A DNA stretch of 64,000 nucleotides from Schistosoma haematobium (Eukaryota; Platyhelminthes; Trematoda; Strigeidida; Schistosomatidae): the NCBI RefSeq assembly GCF_000699445.3, contig NC_067196.1, positions 91,359,364 through 91,423,363 on the forward strand, given 5' to 3'. Below the pieces are notes generated by a model. That model saw nothing but the letters and a program-made list of their open reading frames with translations. It had not been told where the DNA came from and searched no databases. Of the stretch, positions 9,861-64,000 are shown in pieces. Position numbers and translations under genes: made by a program. How positions within the stretch are numbered: position 1 is the stretch's first letter; each line of letters begins with the position of its first letter.

Positions 9861-11358
9861 AAGTTTATAACTTCGATATTGAAAGTAGTTGGAGACAACC
9901 AATAATAGTAATGAAACTAAAGAGTTGGATGTTTGTTATTCTAAATGCGTTAAATCGAATATCAAGAGCAAGTGTAGTAAGCGCAACTCATAAGATTGTT
10001 CGTTGGTAACATGTAGTGGAACGTTTTGTCAAGTTTTCAACAATTGTCGGATACAGTGAAAAGTTTCAGTACATCTAAAGCATAGCTTAAGCAGAACACT
10101 TGGAAGTTAGTTGAGAAGATAGTTCAGATTGCAAAACACATAGGAAGATTAAAATGAACGAATGAAGGCTGTGCATAGGTATTATGTAAATAGTTTGTAA
10201 CTTCTCGCGAACAAGATGCATACGTTCTGCCTGTTGTCACCTTTTACACAAGTCCTTACATTGCACGATCATAATAAAAATACTTTGAGTATTTCTTACA
10301 TCATGGACAGATTTTAGTTAGACAACTATTGAAATCCAGAGAATATTGGAAAGCCGCTTCATCCTAGCATGGGACTCTTGAACAGTTGACACTCATGAGT
10401 GTGAAGATGACACAGGTATATGGAGTTTGACAACGCTTTACCCAGTAACACACCTACTATGAATCGTACCCACCAAGTGAAATCAAAAGACAGAAGCGAG
10501 GAAGTTCAAAGATATATTTGATAGGCTATCAATATATTGAGAATCGACTGATCTAGATTGGCTAGCGATTTCAGGGGTTAATGAGCACGGCGTTTCCACT
10601 CGTGATCTGGTGCAGATGCATGACTGAGCGCCTTCGGCGAGGTGAGTCCATTAAAACTAATATGGTCAACATCCAATATCGAAGACTTACAAAGCTATTT
10701 ATTTTAAGGATTTATTTACCGTTACAAGTGTATGACCTTTGTTGTGACGTGTAAACGCTTAATCACTAGACTATTGAGTCAGTATCAAATTTTGTTTATA
10801 TCTAACTTCAACCAGTTTACACTGTCACCCTACCATCTTTCATTCTTTGAGATGTAAACCAAAAGAAGTGAAATAATGATTAAGTTTTTCATTTTGATTG
10901 AATATGAGCACGTGAACAAATATTGAGATGATTTAGCCAACTAAGATAAAGTAACTATCTAGAATTCTAGATATCTTAATAATTCTCCACCCTGTATCAC
11001 TTTATAACGGAAATAATGGTTGTATCTGGGGGAAACTGATACTTGAGATAAGAAAATACTGATCTATACAAGAGATAAGAAAAAAGTTAAAAAGTGATTC
11101 CAGATAAAGATTTTACTAACCCTTCAACAACAACAACAACAACAACAACAATAATAATAAAAAACAACAAGAAAAACGACTACTTTAACCAAAATACACT
11201 AATTTATGGACAATTGATGATTGGATAATGGGCGCTAGTTAATAATGTAATATTGGACATTAGATATACTGAATGAAGTTATTATTTCCCATTTTAATCC
11301 TGTCTGAAATGTACATGTATGTTATAACGCTTAGATTTACTTCATCTAGACAAATAGG
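9861..11358. other. Gene-free AT-rich stretch
   Basis: No coding exon, RNA gene or strong repeat recognised apart from a (CAA)n run near 11127-11150 and weak SINE-like traces near 10400-10650. Confidence 0.4.
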
Positions 11359-11369
11359 ACGTTAATTTA

Positions 11370-11818
11370 CTTCCTTACGGCTGTTACTCCTCAAGGAGGA
11401 GCATAGGCCGCTCACCAGCATTCTCCACCCAACCCTCTACTGGGCAATCCTTCTCAGTTATTTCCAGTTTTTATTCATTCTTTTCATATCTGCTTCTATT
11501 TACCGACGTAATTTGCTATTTGACCCTCCACTTTTCCACTTCCCTTCATGATTCCAAGTTAGCACATGCCTCATGATGTAGTTTGATGATTTCCTTAATG
11601 TATGTCCTATCCGCCACATCCAACGACTCTTCCTAACTTTCTTTTCAGTCGGAAGCTGGTTTTTTCTCTTCCACAGAAGGCTATTGCTGACGGTATCCAG
11701 CCAATGGATGTTGAGTATCTTGCGTAGACAACTATTTATAAATACTTGTATATGTTTGATGATGGTTGTGGTAGTCCTCCAAGTTTCAGCTCCCGTAGAA
11801 AACTAACTCGCTAAAAAA
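11370..11818 (-). mobile_element. RTE LINE copy R5 with inverted 5' segment and TSD
   Basis: The 3' end of the RTE (plus strand CTTCCTTACGGCTGTTACTCC) runs to about 11791 in minus orientation. It is followed by 11792-11818, a piece of the element's 5' UTR (CCCGTAGAAAACTAACTCGC) in the opposite orientation. The composite is bounded by an 11-bp direct repeat ACGTTAATTTA at 11359-11369 and 11819-11829. Confidence 0.8.
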
Positions 11819-12239
11819 ACGTTAATTTAACATAAACGAATATCTACACTAGATACCCTTCCAGTGTCTATTCTACAGGAATTCAACACAATTCAGATCA
11901 AGAACACTTGATTAGTCTGACTAGAACGTAAATATATTTCCAAACCAAAAGTCGATAACAATCACAGTAATGATAAGGATAAAAGAATAGATAACTCATC
12001 TAGTACCTATTAGACTATCTAGTAGTTTGATTGAGCAAACAACTAATCATTATCATCCTTATCCACATATCAAAGTGTGAATCGAATTATCTGTACTAGC
12101 AAAACAAATAAACATAGTTTAAACCATTAAAACAGACAACGTGACAATCAACAAAATAAGATTATGTAAAGCATGAAATAAGTCTGAATATTATGTTATT
12201 CATAAGTAAACATGAATAGTGGCTAGCAGTAGAATCAAG

Positions 12240-12425
12240 GACACGCGTTTCATCCTATTTGAAACTTGTTACCTGGATATACCTGCATCCCAGAGTTGAT
12301 GTTCACTCCAGAACACGAACCCAGTGCCCTCCGTTTGAAACGTCATCACGTTATCCACTTAGCTTCTGTGTGTACAGCTAGCGAGTCCCATATAAGACGA
12401 AACGCGTATCCTAGATTTATCAGCA
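12240..12425 (-). repeat. SINE-like repeat, family 2
   Basis: Plus strand shows TGGATATACCTGCATCCCAGAGTTGATGT-type body and a B-box-like complement (CACGAACCCAGTG), diverged, then ACGAAACGCGTATCC. Same order as the 2.6 and 59 kb copies. Confidence 0.55.
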
Positions 12426-12604
12426 CATTCAGGAACACACAACTGATTTGGATATTCAAGTATTTAATGATATTTATTCTTAAAGAATAATAAAATCTAC
12501 CAGTCACATTATGAAATTTTTAAGATATTTTTCCTAAATGTTTTTTTTTTCATAAGACCAACTAGTTCTTCTGCTTCCTTCCTGCATTTTCGTACTTCAA
12601 GTTA

Positions 12605-13095
12605 ACTACTTACCTACGCCTGTTGCCTTTCAGGAATGAGCATAGGCCACCCACAACCATTTTCTATCTGAACTTGTCCTGGGCAATTCTTTCCCGTTCT
12701 TTCCAGTTACTGACCATCCTCTTCATATCTGCTTACAATTCCCAACACAGCGAGTTCTTAAAGATTCCTCTTTTATGTTTCCTTTCAAGATTCCAAGTTA
12801 GCGCTTGACCCGTTATGCAGTTTGGTGTTTCCTCAATTTATGTCTTATCTACCACGTCCAGCGTCTTCTAATTTCCTCATCAGATGGAAACTGATTTGCT
12901 CTTACCGACAGTAGGTTATTGCTGATAGCATCCGATCAACGGATACTGAGTATCTTGAGTAGACAAGTGTTTATAAATAGTTGTACATGTTTGATGATGA
13001 ATGTGGTAGTTCTCCACGTTTCAGTTACGTACAGTAGGACTGTCTTGACGTTCGTAATGAAGATTCTGACTTTGATATTGGTTAAAAAAGTTATT
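12605..13095 (-). mobile_element. RTE LINE 3' fragment R6
   Basis: Plus strand begins ACTTACCTACGCCTGTTGCC and follows the RTE C-terminal region with many substitutions, to GTTCGTAATGAAGATTCTGAC and TTGGTT near 13085. Older and more diverged than R10. TSD uncertain. Confidence 0.75.
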
Positions 13096-14394
13096 CTCAG
13101 TTCATATATATAACGTGACCTGATTATTCACGTAACTAATGCACAAACGATACTTTGATACTCACTGGAATTTTCAAGAAGGTATGCTATTTTTTAATAA
13201 CAGATGATGAAATGAATAATGTACACCTCTGTGTTCTGCCAGTCCTAATACATATGGTTTTATTCTACGGTGATTACCGAAAACCGAATCATAGATATCA
13301 TGATTCAATAGTCAAATTAAGCTGTGAGTATGAAGAATTTTTATTCAAAACTTTATATTTTGTTGGGAAAGGTTAAGCGCTCTAGCATTTATCATACGAT
13401 GTAGCCTTGAGACCAATTCCTCCTTAGTTCAATGACATAGGGAAAATCAAACGTGGATATTGTTATGAACCGAAATGATAAAGAAATTTATCTAAAGTTT
13501 TCAAAATGTTTTTGAAGTGGTTAGCCATCTCGTGTTGTACGAAAAAACTTTATTTTAGAATTACAAATTAGTTGTCCCATGAGCAATCATCTCCACTACA
13601 ATAAGTGAAATTTATTTTACTTTTGAATAACCACACTATTTACAATTTGATAGTAGTTTAATTGTTAGAGAACATTAATTGGGCTAACAAAATGACCATT
13701 CTGAGAGGCCCAAAAAGACGTTGAACACTGATACCAATAAACTATAGACAAATTCATCATAACTCTGAAAAAGTAAATCATCACATCTCAGTACAAATAA
13801 GAGAAACTCAACTGATCACAATGGAAATAGAGTCATGATATTTCTTTGCTTAAGTCTCTATATGATATACAAATAGTTGAATTTATTTTTCGAGTAACGA
13901 TAATCATTGTATATATCAGTAACAACTAGCTTATACTGAACAGCAATATGGTCTCTTCGAAAAACGGTCATCAGAATATTTCAACTGTTGTAAAGTCACA
14001 AATCTTAACTTCAACCAACATTTCATTGTTCAAAATAGCTAAAGGACATATGAATTTACTTAATAAACAGTAACTATGCCACACACACACACACACAAAA
14101 ACATCTTGACAATTAAAACAATTAAATTAATCTCTATGGTTAATCACAGGTAAAATATGCATGGATCTTTGTAATCTAAATGTTATAATAAGTAGTAACC
14201 AATTAGATGAAAAAAGTCATTCATACATTCATGATTGAAACAAGATAGATGTAACTATATCATCGATTGTTTATTGTAAAATAGTTTGTTGTAAACATCT
14301 TCATTCAACTATCTGAAGAATAAATATCATATAAAAACAGTAAAACTAAAATGAAAGCTAAAAAATGTTCACAAACCCCCCTCCCTATATTAGT

Positions 14395-14760
14395 AATAAC
14401 CATGTGCTCGCTAGTGATTAGCTTCAAAATGAAACTCCTAGAGTTCTGGTGAGAAGCCGTTACCAGTGGAGTTTAATCATATCGAGGATGTGAGGTATTT
14501 ATTCACTCCAGGTAATTGTAAATGGTTGCGCATTATCATGTACTAAAGTTTAATATGTACACTGTTCAGTGCCAATACAGTCGTCTGGATGTTACACGTT
14601 TACTCGCCTGTCCGTAGGTTTTTTAATCGATTCACACCTGTGAGGTCCCAGTTAATCACTACTGAAGAGTCCCATACTAGGATGAGACGCCCACCTAATG
14701 TTTCTAGGTCTTCAATGTTTCTCTAATTAAGATCAGTTCATGACTTTAACTGTGAATACA
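14395..14760 (+). repeat. SINE-like repeat, family 1 with extended head
   Basis: Contains CATGTGCTCGCTAGTGATTAGCTTC and GAGTTCTGGTGAGAAGCC, then a tRNA-like portion and the body blocks. Matches the arrangement near 40.05 and 62.5 kb (inverse). Confidence 0.5.
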
Positions 14761-15169
14761 AATACCATTAGTTCAAAAATCTCAAACCATGACGTGTTTA
14801 GGTATCAGTTAAGTTGTCAAAACACAGTTAAAGTATGTACATACTTTCCATAATTGTGCAGGATTTAAATTAGAACACCTACTACAAAAAAAAATAACAG
14901 CCCCTTGCTTTAACAATCAGAAATTTCACTGACTAACAGGATTAAATCAGATTGAACATTCCACTGCAAGCCACTATCAAACTTTGCTCAAGAAATCAAG
15001 TAACCTAATGGCAGTGTAGAGAAAAAAGATTCGAATACGGTAAGTCAAATTATTGTTCCATGCAAAATTACTCAATGCCCTTATAAAATATGGAACTCAT
15101 ACATTAAATACATCATTTGCATATTTTCCTTCAGTTGTCATTTACATACTCTACCACACTTCCAATCCT

Positions 15170-15432
15170 GTTGTCATTTCGATTCCTGAAAGTACTGGAT
15201 GACTGTTTTGTCCCATTGTGGGACTCCTCAGCAGTGTGCATATACAAACCCACCTCGCGAAATTCAAACAGAGGATCTATCAGTCTCGTGCGTGAACGCT
15301 TAAACTCTATACCACTGAACCAGCCGGCATCCATGGGTGTTATTGTTTAACTTCAACCTATCCATGATTGTCTTCAGTGAGTTACTATCTGACAACAGAC
15401 CAGGTTGAACTCCACTGGTCACTGTTTCTCAC
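15170..15432 (-). repeat. SINE-like repeat, family 1, left half of head-to-head pair
   Basis: Antisense body (TGGGACTCCTCAGCAGTG) followed by the antisense head and tail (GCCGGCATCCATGGGTG, GAACTCCACTGGTCACTG). Confidence 0.6.
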
Positions 15433-15439
15433 TAGAACT

Positions 15440-15612
15440 CCAGGCTCAGTGGTATAGTGGTTCGAATCTGGGTTCGAATCTCGCGAGGCTGGGCCGTGGA
15501 TGCACACTTCTCAGAAGTCTCACAAGTCGACGAAACGGCCGTCCATAGCGGTCTAGCTTCAATTGACTCATGATTTCAATCATTGAAATGACCATAATAT
15601 CCACAAGAAAAA
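15440..15612 (+). repeat. SINE-like repeat, family 1, right half
   Basis: Sense copy with GGGTTCGAATCTCGCGAGG (B-box-like), then ACGAAACGGCCGTCC and CTTCAATTGACTCATGAT, ending CATAATATCCACAAG. It faces the antisense copy at 15170-15432. Confidence 0.65.
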
Positions 15613-15684
15613 TCCTTGTGATAATCTTCTCTGTTAAAGATCTTCCTCATAACTATATTGTTCAAAGAGAAAAATAATCACACC

Positions 15685-15945
15685 TGATGATAAACTATTT
15701 CGGCTAGACTCTAATTTATGGACGAACCAATCAGGTATAAGATAATAGATCTAAGATTTTGGCACAAAATTCACTCATCCAATTGGCTAAACAGAGTATT
15801 TGCATTATGGTTCATATCAGCTCATGATGAAACCCCTTCTAAATCTAATTCCCAACACAGTTTTATTACCTTCATTTGTTCCTGGTTATTAAGTGAACAC
15901 TCTCAAGGTCACTGTAACTACACTCAAAGGTCGTCCATAACTCAA
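15685..15945 (+). repeat. Unnamed ~260-bp repeat (family D), also at 21640-21920
   Basis: Shared blocks include TTTATGGACGAACC/TTATTGGACGAACC, ACACTCTCAAGGTCA and CATCAGCTCATGATG-like segments in the same order. No coding potential seen. Confidence 0.55.
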
Positions 15946-16110
15946 TGAAAATTATACTTATTAAACATGATTAATTTAATTGGTTATCAATTTATCACGC
16001 CCAAGGTCAATAATAATAACCAATCGAACTATAAAGATAATTATATTTATCCTTTATAATTCTAATATTCTTATTTCAAAAGTTTTATACCATAGTAACT
16101 AACATATAAT

Positions 16111-54035
<37,925 letters not shown>

Positions 54036-54041
54036 TACTTT

Positions 54042-54047
54042 AATAAA
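54042..54047 (+). terminator. Likely PDE9 polyadenylation signal
   Basis: AATAAA 7 bp after the stop codon. A second AATAAA at 54156-54161 is the alternative and would allow a more usual 3' UTR of about 140 nt. Confidence 0.45.
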
Positions 54048-54219
54048 TGACATGCTGAATTGATACACACACACATACACACTCACATGCACACAATCAA
54101 GAATTTTCTATACGTGAACATAAAGGTGATAATTTTTGGCTTCCATTCTCAACTTAATAAAATAATCATGTTGTCTTTTCCAAATAATTGTCATTTTTCT
54201 TTTGTAAAACACTACTTAG

Positions 54220-54420
54220 AAAAACTATAACTAGTGCACGTGGCTATCAGACCTCAATATCTGAGTGGAAAACGCGAACATTACTGGGTTCAGGTTCCAG
54301 AGTGAACATCAACCCTCAAGTGCAGGTACATCCGACTGACGAATCCCAAATAAGACGAAACGCATGTCAAACTGGATTCCATTGCTAACCACTATCTATC
54401 TTTGTTTATAATGCTTGTGA
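54220..54420 (+). repeat. SINE-like repeat, family 2
   Basis: CTGGGTTCAGGTTCCAGAGTG (degraded B-box), GTGCAGGTACATCCGACTGA, AAGACGAAACGCATGTC, CCACTATCTATCTTTG. Confidence 0.6.
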
Positions 54421-54680
54421 GTTAAGGCAATACCGAGACTATTCGCTCAGGATGCACATATGCCAACAAGAGACTGAACAATTGCAATTCTACACAACAA
54501 TGGGAAGATACAAACAAACATTACCAAGTGAATGTGACTAGTGCAGTTCATTTATGTCGGGATTGAGACATGTATCATAGATAAAAATGAATATGAATCA
54601 CAAAATACAACGAATTAATTAGAGTCGAGAATATTCTACATTGAATAACCGATTGTGTCACTAAAATACAAAATAAAAAC

Positions 54681-55001
54681 AATTCGGGGAGGAGAATTTT
54701 CTTCTCAACAAGAACATTTACTTAAGTTGTACATGCACATCTACAGTTGTTTGGCAAATATATAGGTCTGGAGAAGGATAGAAAAGATCGCATCATAAAA
54801 CGATTCAAAACTTTAAATATCAAATATGGTGAAATAATAATCACGGAGTCAGAGAAGAATAGGTGAATGAAGATAATTTATGGGTCAGAATTATGAAAGA
54901 TAATTGTCTGCTTGATAGATATGAAGAATCAATGTAAAACACAATGGTCATTATAGTAACTGAATGATGAGCATGAAAACTTGTTAAAGGATAATAATAA
55001 C
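54681..55001 (+). repeat. Left arm of 321-bp inverted repeat
   Basis: Pairs with 55590-55910 across a 588-bp spacer. Shared blocks include GGTCTGGAGAAGGATAGAAAAG, AGGTGAATGAAGATAATT and TTATAGTAACTGAATGATGA with few mismatches (blocks quoted in part). Confidence 0.85.
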
Positions 55002-55004
55002 TGA

Positions 55005-55190
55005 TTACGATGGAGTTTTTTCCTCTGAGCTGGATAGTTTGATTGTGGAACTTTCATCACTCTTTGGAGCGACATCATCAGCACAAACTTCAGGTAGAAG
55101 TCTCCACGACCAAACAATCCAGCTCAGAGAACAAAACTCAATCAAAATCATGCACCTGAGCTACAAATCTTTTCCACCATCTCATAACTG
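55005..55190. repeat. Family F foldback copy, shorter
   Basis: GATGGAGTTTTTTCCTCTGAG at the left and CTCAGAGAACAAAACTCAATC at the right are reverse complements. It sits inside the spacer of the 321-bp inverted repeat, right next to its left arm. Confidence 0.65.
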
Positions 55191-55589
55191 ATTACGTTTT
55201 GCAATCAAAAAATAATGATGAAAACGTTGATGCATAAACCTATCACTTTTCAAACGCATCTCATAACATTATCTGGTGTTGTTTCTAAAATGAGAATGCA
55301 TAACAATCACTAGTGCAATACAAGAACACCTGATCAATTCTGGACGCGTTGCTTCAAAGAAGTTTTCATCCAGAATAATCTACACAATCCAAAGAGCTGA
55401 GTCGAAGAGAGGTTGAATCAAGAACTTATACACTGTTGAGACGTTGACGATCCACCAAATAAAGTCCGAACTCTGCGAGTTAAAACAATATGTCAAGCCT
55501 CTCATCATTCCTTTGCCCTAATTCCCTTTTTTAGTATGCTTTGGTCTTGTTTTGTTTTATTAATCGTCTTTAAATGATAAACTGCAATC
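55191..55589. other. Unassigned intergenic sequence within inverted-repeat spacer
   Basis: No exon, RNA gene or recognised repeat. Only short frames. Confidence 0.35.
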
Positions 55590-55910
55590 AGCGATTATTA
55601 ACCTTTAACAATCATCATGCTCATCATTCAGTTACTATAGTGACCATTGTGTTTTACATTGATTCTTCATATCTATCAAGCGGACATTTATCTTTCATAA
55701 TTCTGACCCATAAATTATCTTCATTCACCTATTCTTCTCTGACTCCGTGATTATTATTTCACCATATTTGATATTTAAAGTTCTGAATCGCTTTATGATG
55801 CAATCTTTTCTATCCTTCTCCAGACCTATATATTTGCCAAACAACTGTAGATGTGCATGTGCAACTTAAGTAAATGATCTTGTTGAGAAGTAAATTCTCC
55901 CCCTCGAATC
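55590..55910 (-). repeat. Right arm of 321-bp inverted repeat
   Basis: Reverse complement of 54681-55001, with a handful of single-base differences and small indels. Confidence 0.85.
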
Positions 55911-56139
55911 CACCTTATTTTCATTAAATAATCAATAAATTAATTATAAGGTAAAGTGTTTTCAACCAGTTCTGGTAGGTGTTGAGTTCAATCCCTCCAA
56001 GGTTTCGAGTGTATTGGGAGCTGAAAAGTTCTATTCTAAAATGAAATAGCTTTCTAGTGCTTCCTAAATGTACATTGGTCGACTAACTAAACATCGATCA
56101 CTGATATTAACCACAAAAGTTAGGACGTTTGCTCGGTGG

Positions 56140-56330
56140 ATATAATTTATGGCGTTCTTAGTTAAAGGTACTGGGATAGAGTCTCCATGTGAACATCATT
56201 AGTGGGATGCAGACACGTCGAGGTGAAGCTTATCAAATGAATCGTGAGCCGTGGCTCCCACTTCTAGCCACTGTCCAACATTATCAAAATACTTGTGGCT
56301 AGCTGGTTACAGAGAGATAATTCCCTCCGA
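56140..56330 (-). repeat. SINE-like repeat, family 2, degraded
   Basis: GGTACTGGGATAGAGTCTCC, GGGATGCAGACACGTCGAGG and CCACTTCTAGCCACTGTCC are diverged family 2 blocks. Confidence 0.35.
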
Positions 56331-56681
56331 ATGTGTGTATGAAAAAAGTGACTGACAAACTACAATCCTTAACAGTGACAACGATAAAATACAAACTCCT
56401 ACAAGCAAAATTTATTAAGAAAGACTACAATATTATCAACTTAAGAACATTTACCCTGATGGCCTCAAATGGTAGCTAACAATAAAAGCTTTCATCTATT
56501 TTAAATGCATCGTCAACATCATCCTCATGTTGTTTCTGTTTAGTAGTTGAGAAAATATTAAATCAATGAACATGTTTCAGTGGTTTTATAATTTACAGTT
56601 CAAAATATTTGTTGAAAGTTTTGACTACTTAATTAGTCATTAAAGTAACATAAGTTGAAATGTTAAAAATGTACGGGACAG

Positions 56682-63552
<6,871 letters not shown>

Positions 63553-63596
63553 TGTAAATGTCTTCAGAAGAACTTCGTGATGACGTTATAGTTCAT

Positions 63597-63605
63597 CTAT
63601 ATAAA
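63597..63605 (-). promoter_or_regulatory. Possible TATA box of the cathepsin-like gene
   Basis: The minus strand reads TTTATATAG about 45-53 bp upstream of the ATG, a spacing that would give a short 5' UTR. Sequence alone supports this only weakly in AT-rich DNA. Confidence 0.3.
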
Positions 63606-63855
63606 TGTACATTTATACATGCAAATATAGTCTGAAATGATTGTGTACTTTGAGATATGTACGCTGAAACACTTGTGAATGGTGATTAGGAAAATGATGT
63701 TTTCATATAAATGAAGGATATTGTGTGTGTGTGTGTGTTTGCGTTCGACAAATTGTTGGACTTTATTCAATGAGCAGTACTTTTCATTGATTAAATAATT
63801 GGTTTTAGACTATTTAGAATTATTAAAGATTTTGTTTGAATATATATATGTATTA

Positions 63856-64000
63856 TGAAAGGCTTCAATCGATCACAGTGAAGTACTCAAGAAAGCACCT
63901 GACCATACTGATGGAGGACCTAAGCACCAAAGTCAGAATGGACAACATTGGGTATCAAGATATCATGGGACGATATGGACTGATTGGAAGTAACCAACGA
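63856..64000 (+). mobile_element. RTE LINE endonuclease fragment R16, runs off window
   Basis: The plus strand encodes a degraded piece of the RTE endonuclease (ERLQSI, LTILMEDLSTKVRMDN, GYQDIMGRYGL), matching ERLQSI.. and ILMGDLNAKVG of R10. It continues beyond base 64000; the left boundary is approximate. Confidence 0.7.

Noticed and set aside
13155..13376. 73-codon plus frame in the gene-free stretch
   Set aside because: No splice context, family resemblance or codon pattern to support it; consistent with chance in AT-rich DNA.

Overview
The window looks like a blood fluke (Schistosoma) nuclear genome, or a very close relative. It is AT-rich, its genes have many small exons in repeat-filled introns with GT..AG junctions, and it is packed with RTE-type and CR1-type LINEs, Ty3/gypsy LTR pieces and tRNA-derived SINEs of the kind common in schistosomes. 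I name no species. Everything was read by eye, so repeat edges are approximate unless a target-site duplication (TSD) is given.

There are three host genes. (1) 6425-7122 (+) is the last exon of an unrecognised, Asn-rich protein whose earlier exons I did not find. (2) 16111-54035 (+) is a complete 15-exon gene for a PDE9-type cyclic-nucleotide phosphodiesterase. The spliced frame is 1554 nt and 517 aa, with every junction in phase and all catalytic motifs present; only about 4% of its 38 kb is coding. (3) 56682-63552 (-) is a complete four-exon gene for a 338-aa cathepsin L-like protein that converges on PDE9. Its fold-defining features are intact, but the catalytic Cys is Ser, the catalytic His is Gln and the oxyanion-hole Gln is Glu, so it reads as a pseudoprotease.

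Layout: 1-2016 is the 5' half of an RTE element with an open frame running off the left edge. 2017-6400 is LTR, SINE and RTE debris. 6425-7122 is the orphan last exon. 7123-16110 is gene-free and repeat-rich. 16111-54035 is PDE9; intron 5 holds a pure trinucleotide tract of about 890 bp, and intron 8 holds a nest of LTR, CR1, gypsy LTR element and full-length RTE. 54036-56681 is the convergent intergenic stretch with a 321-bp-arm inverted repeat. 56682-63552 is the cathepsin-like gene, with a GATA tract of about 306 bp in its first intron. 63856-64000 is the start of another RTE endonuclease fragment.

The two complete genes have no evident pathway link; their neighbourhood is simply convergent. 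The most notable observations are the degenerate cathepsin, several internally deleted RTE copies that carry TSDs (non-autonomous mini-elements), a twin-priming-like 5' inversion, a probable 3' transduction, and the nested insertion in PDE9 intron 8.
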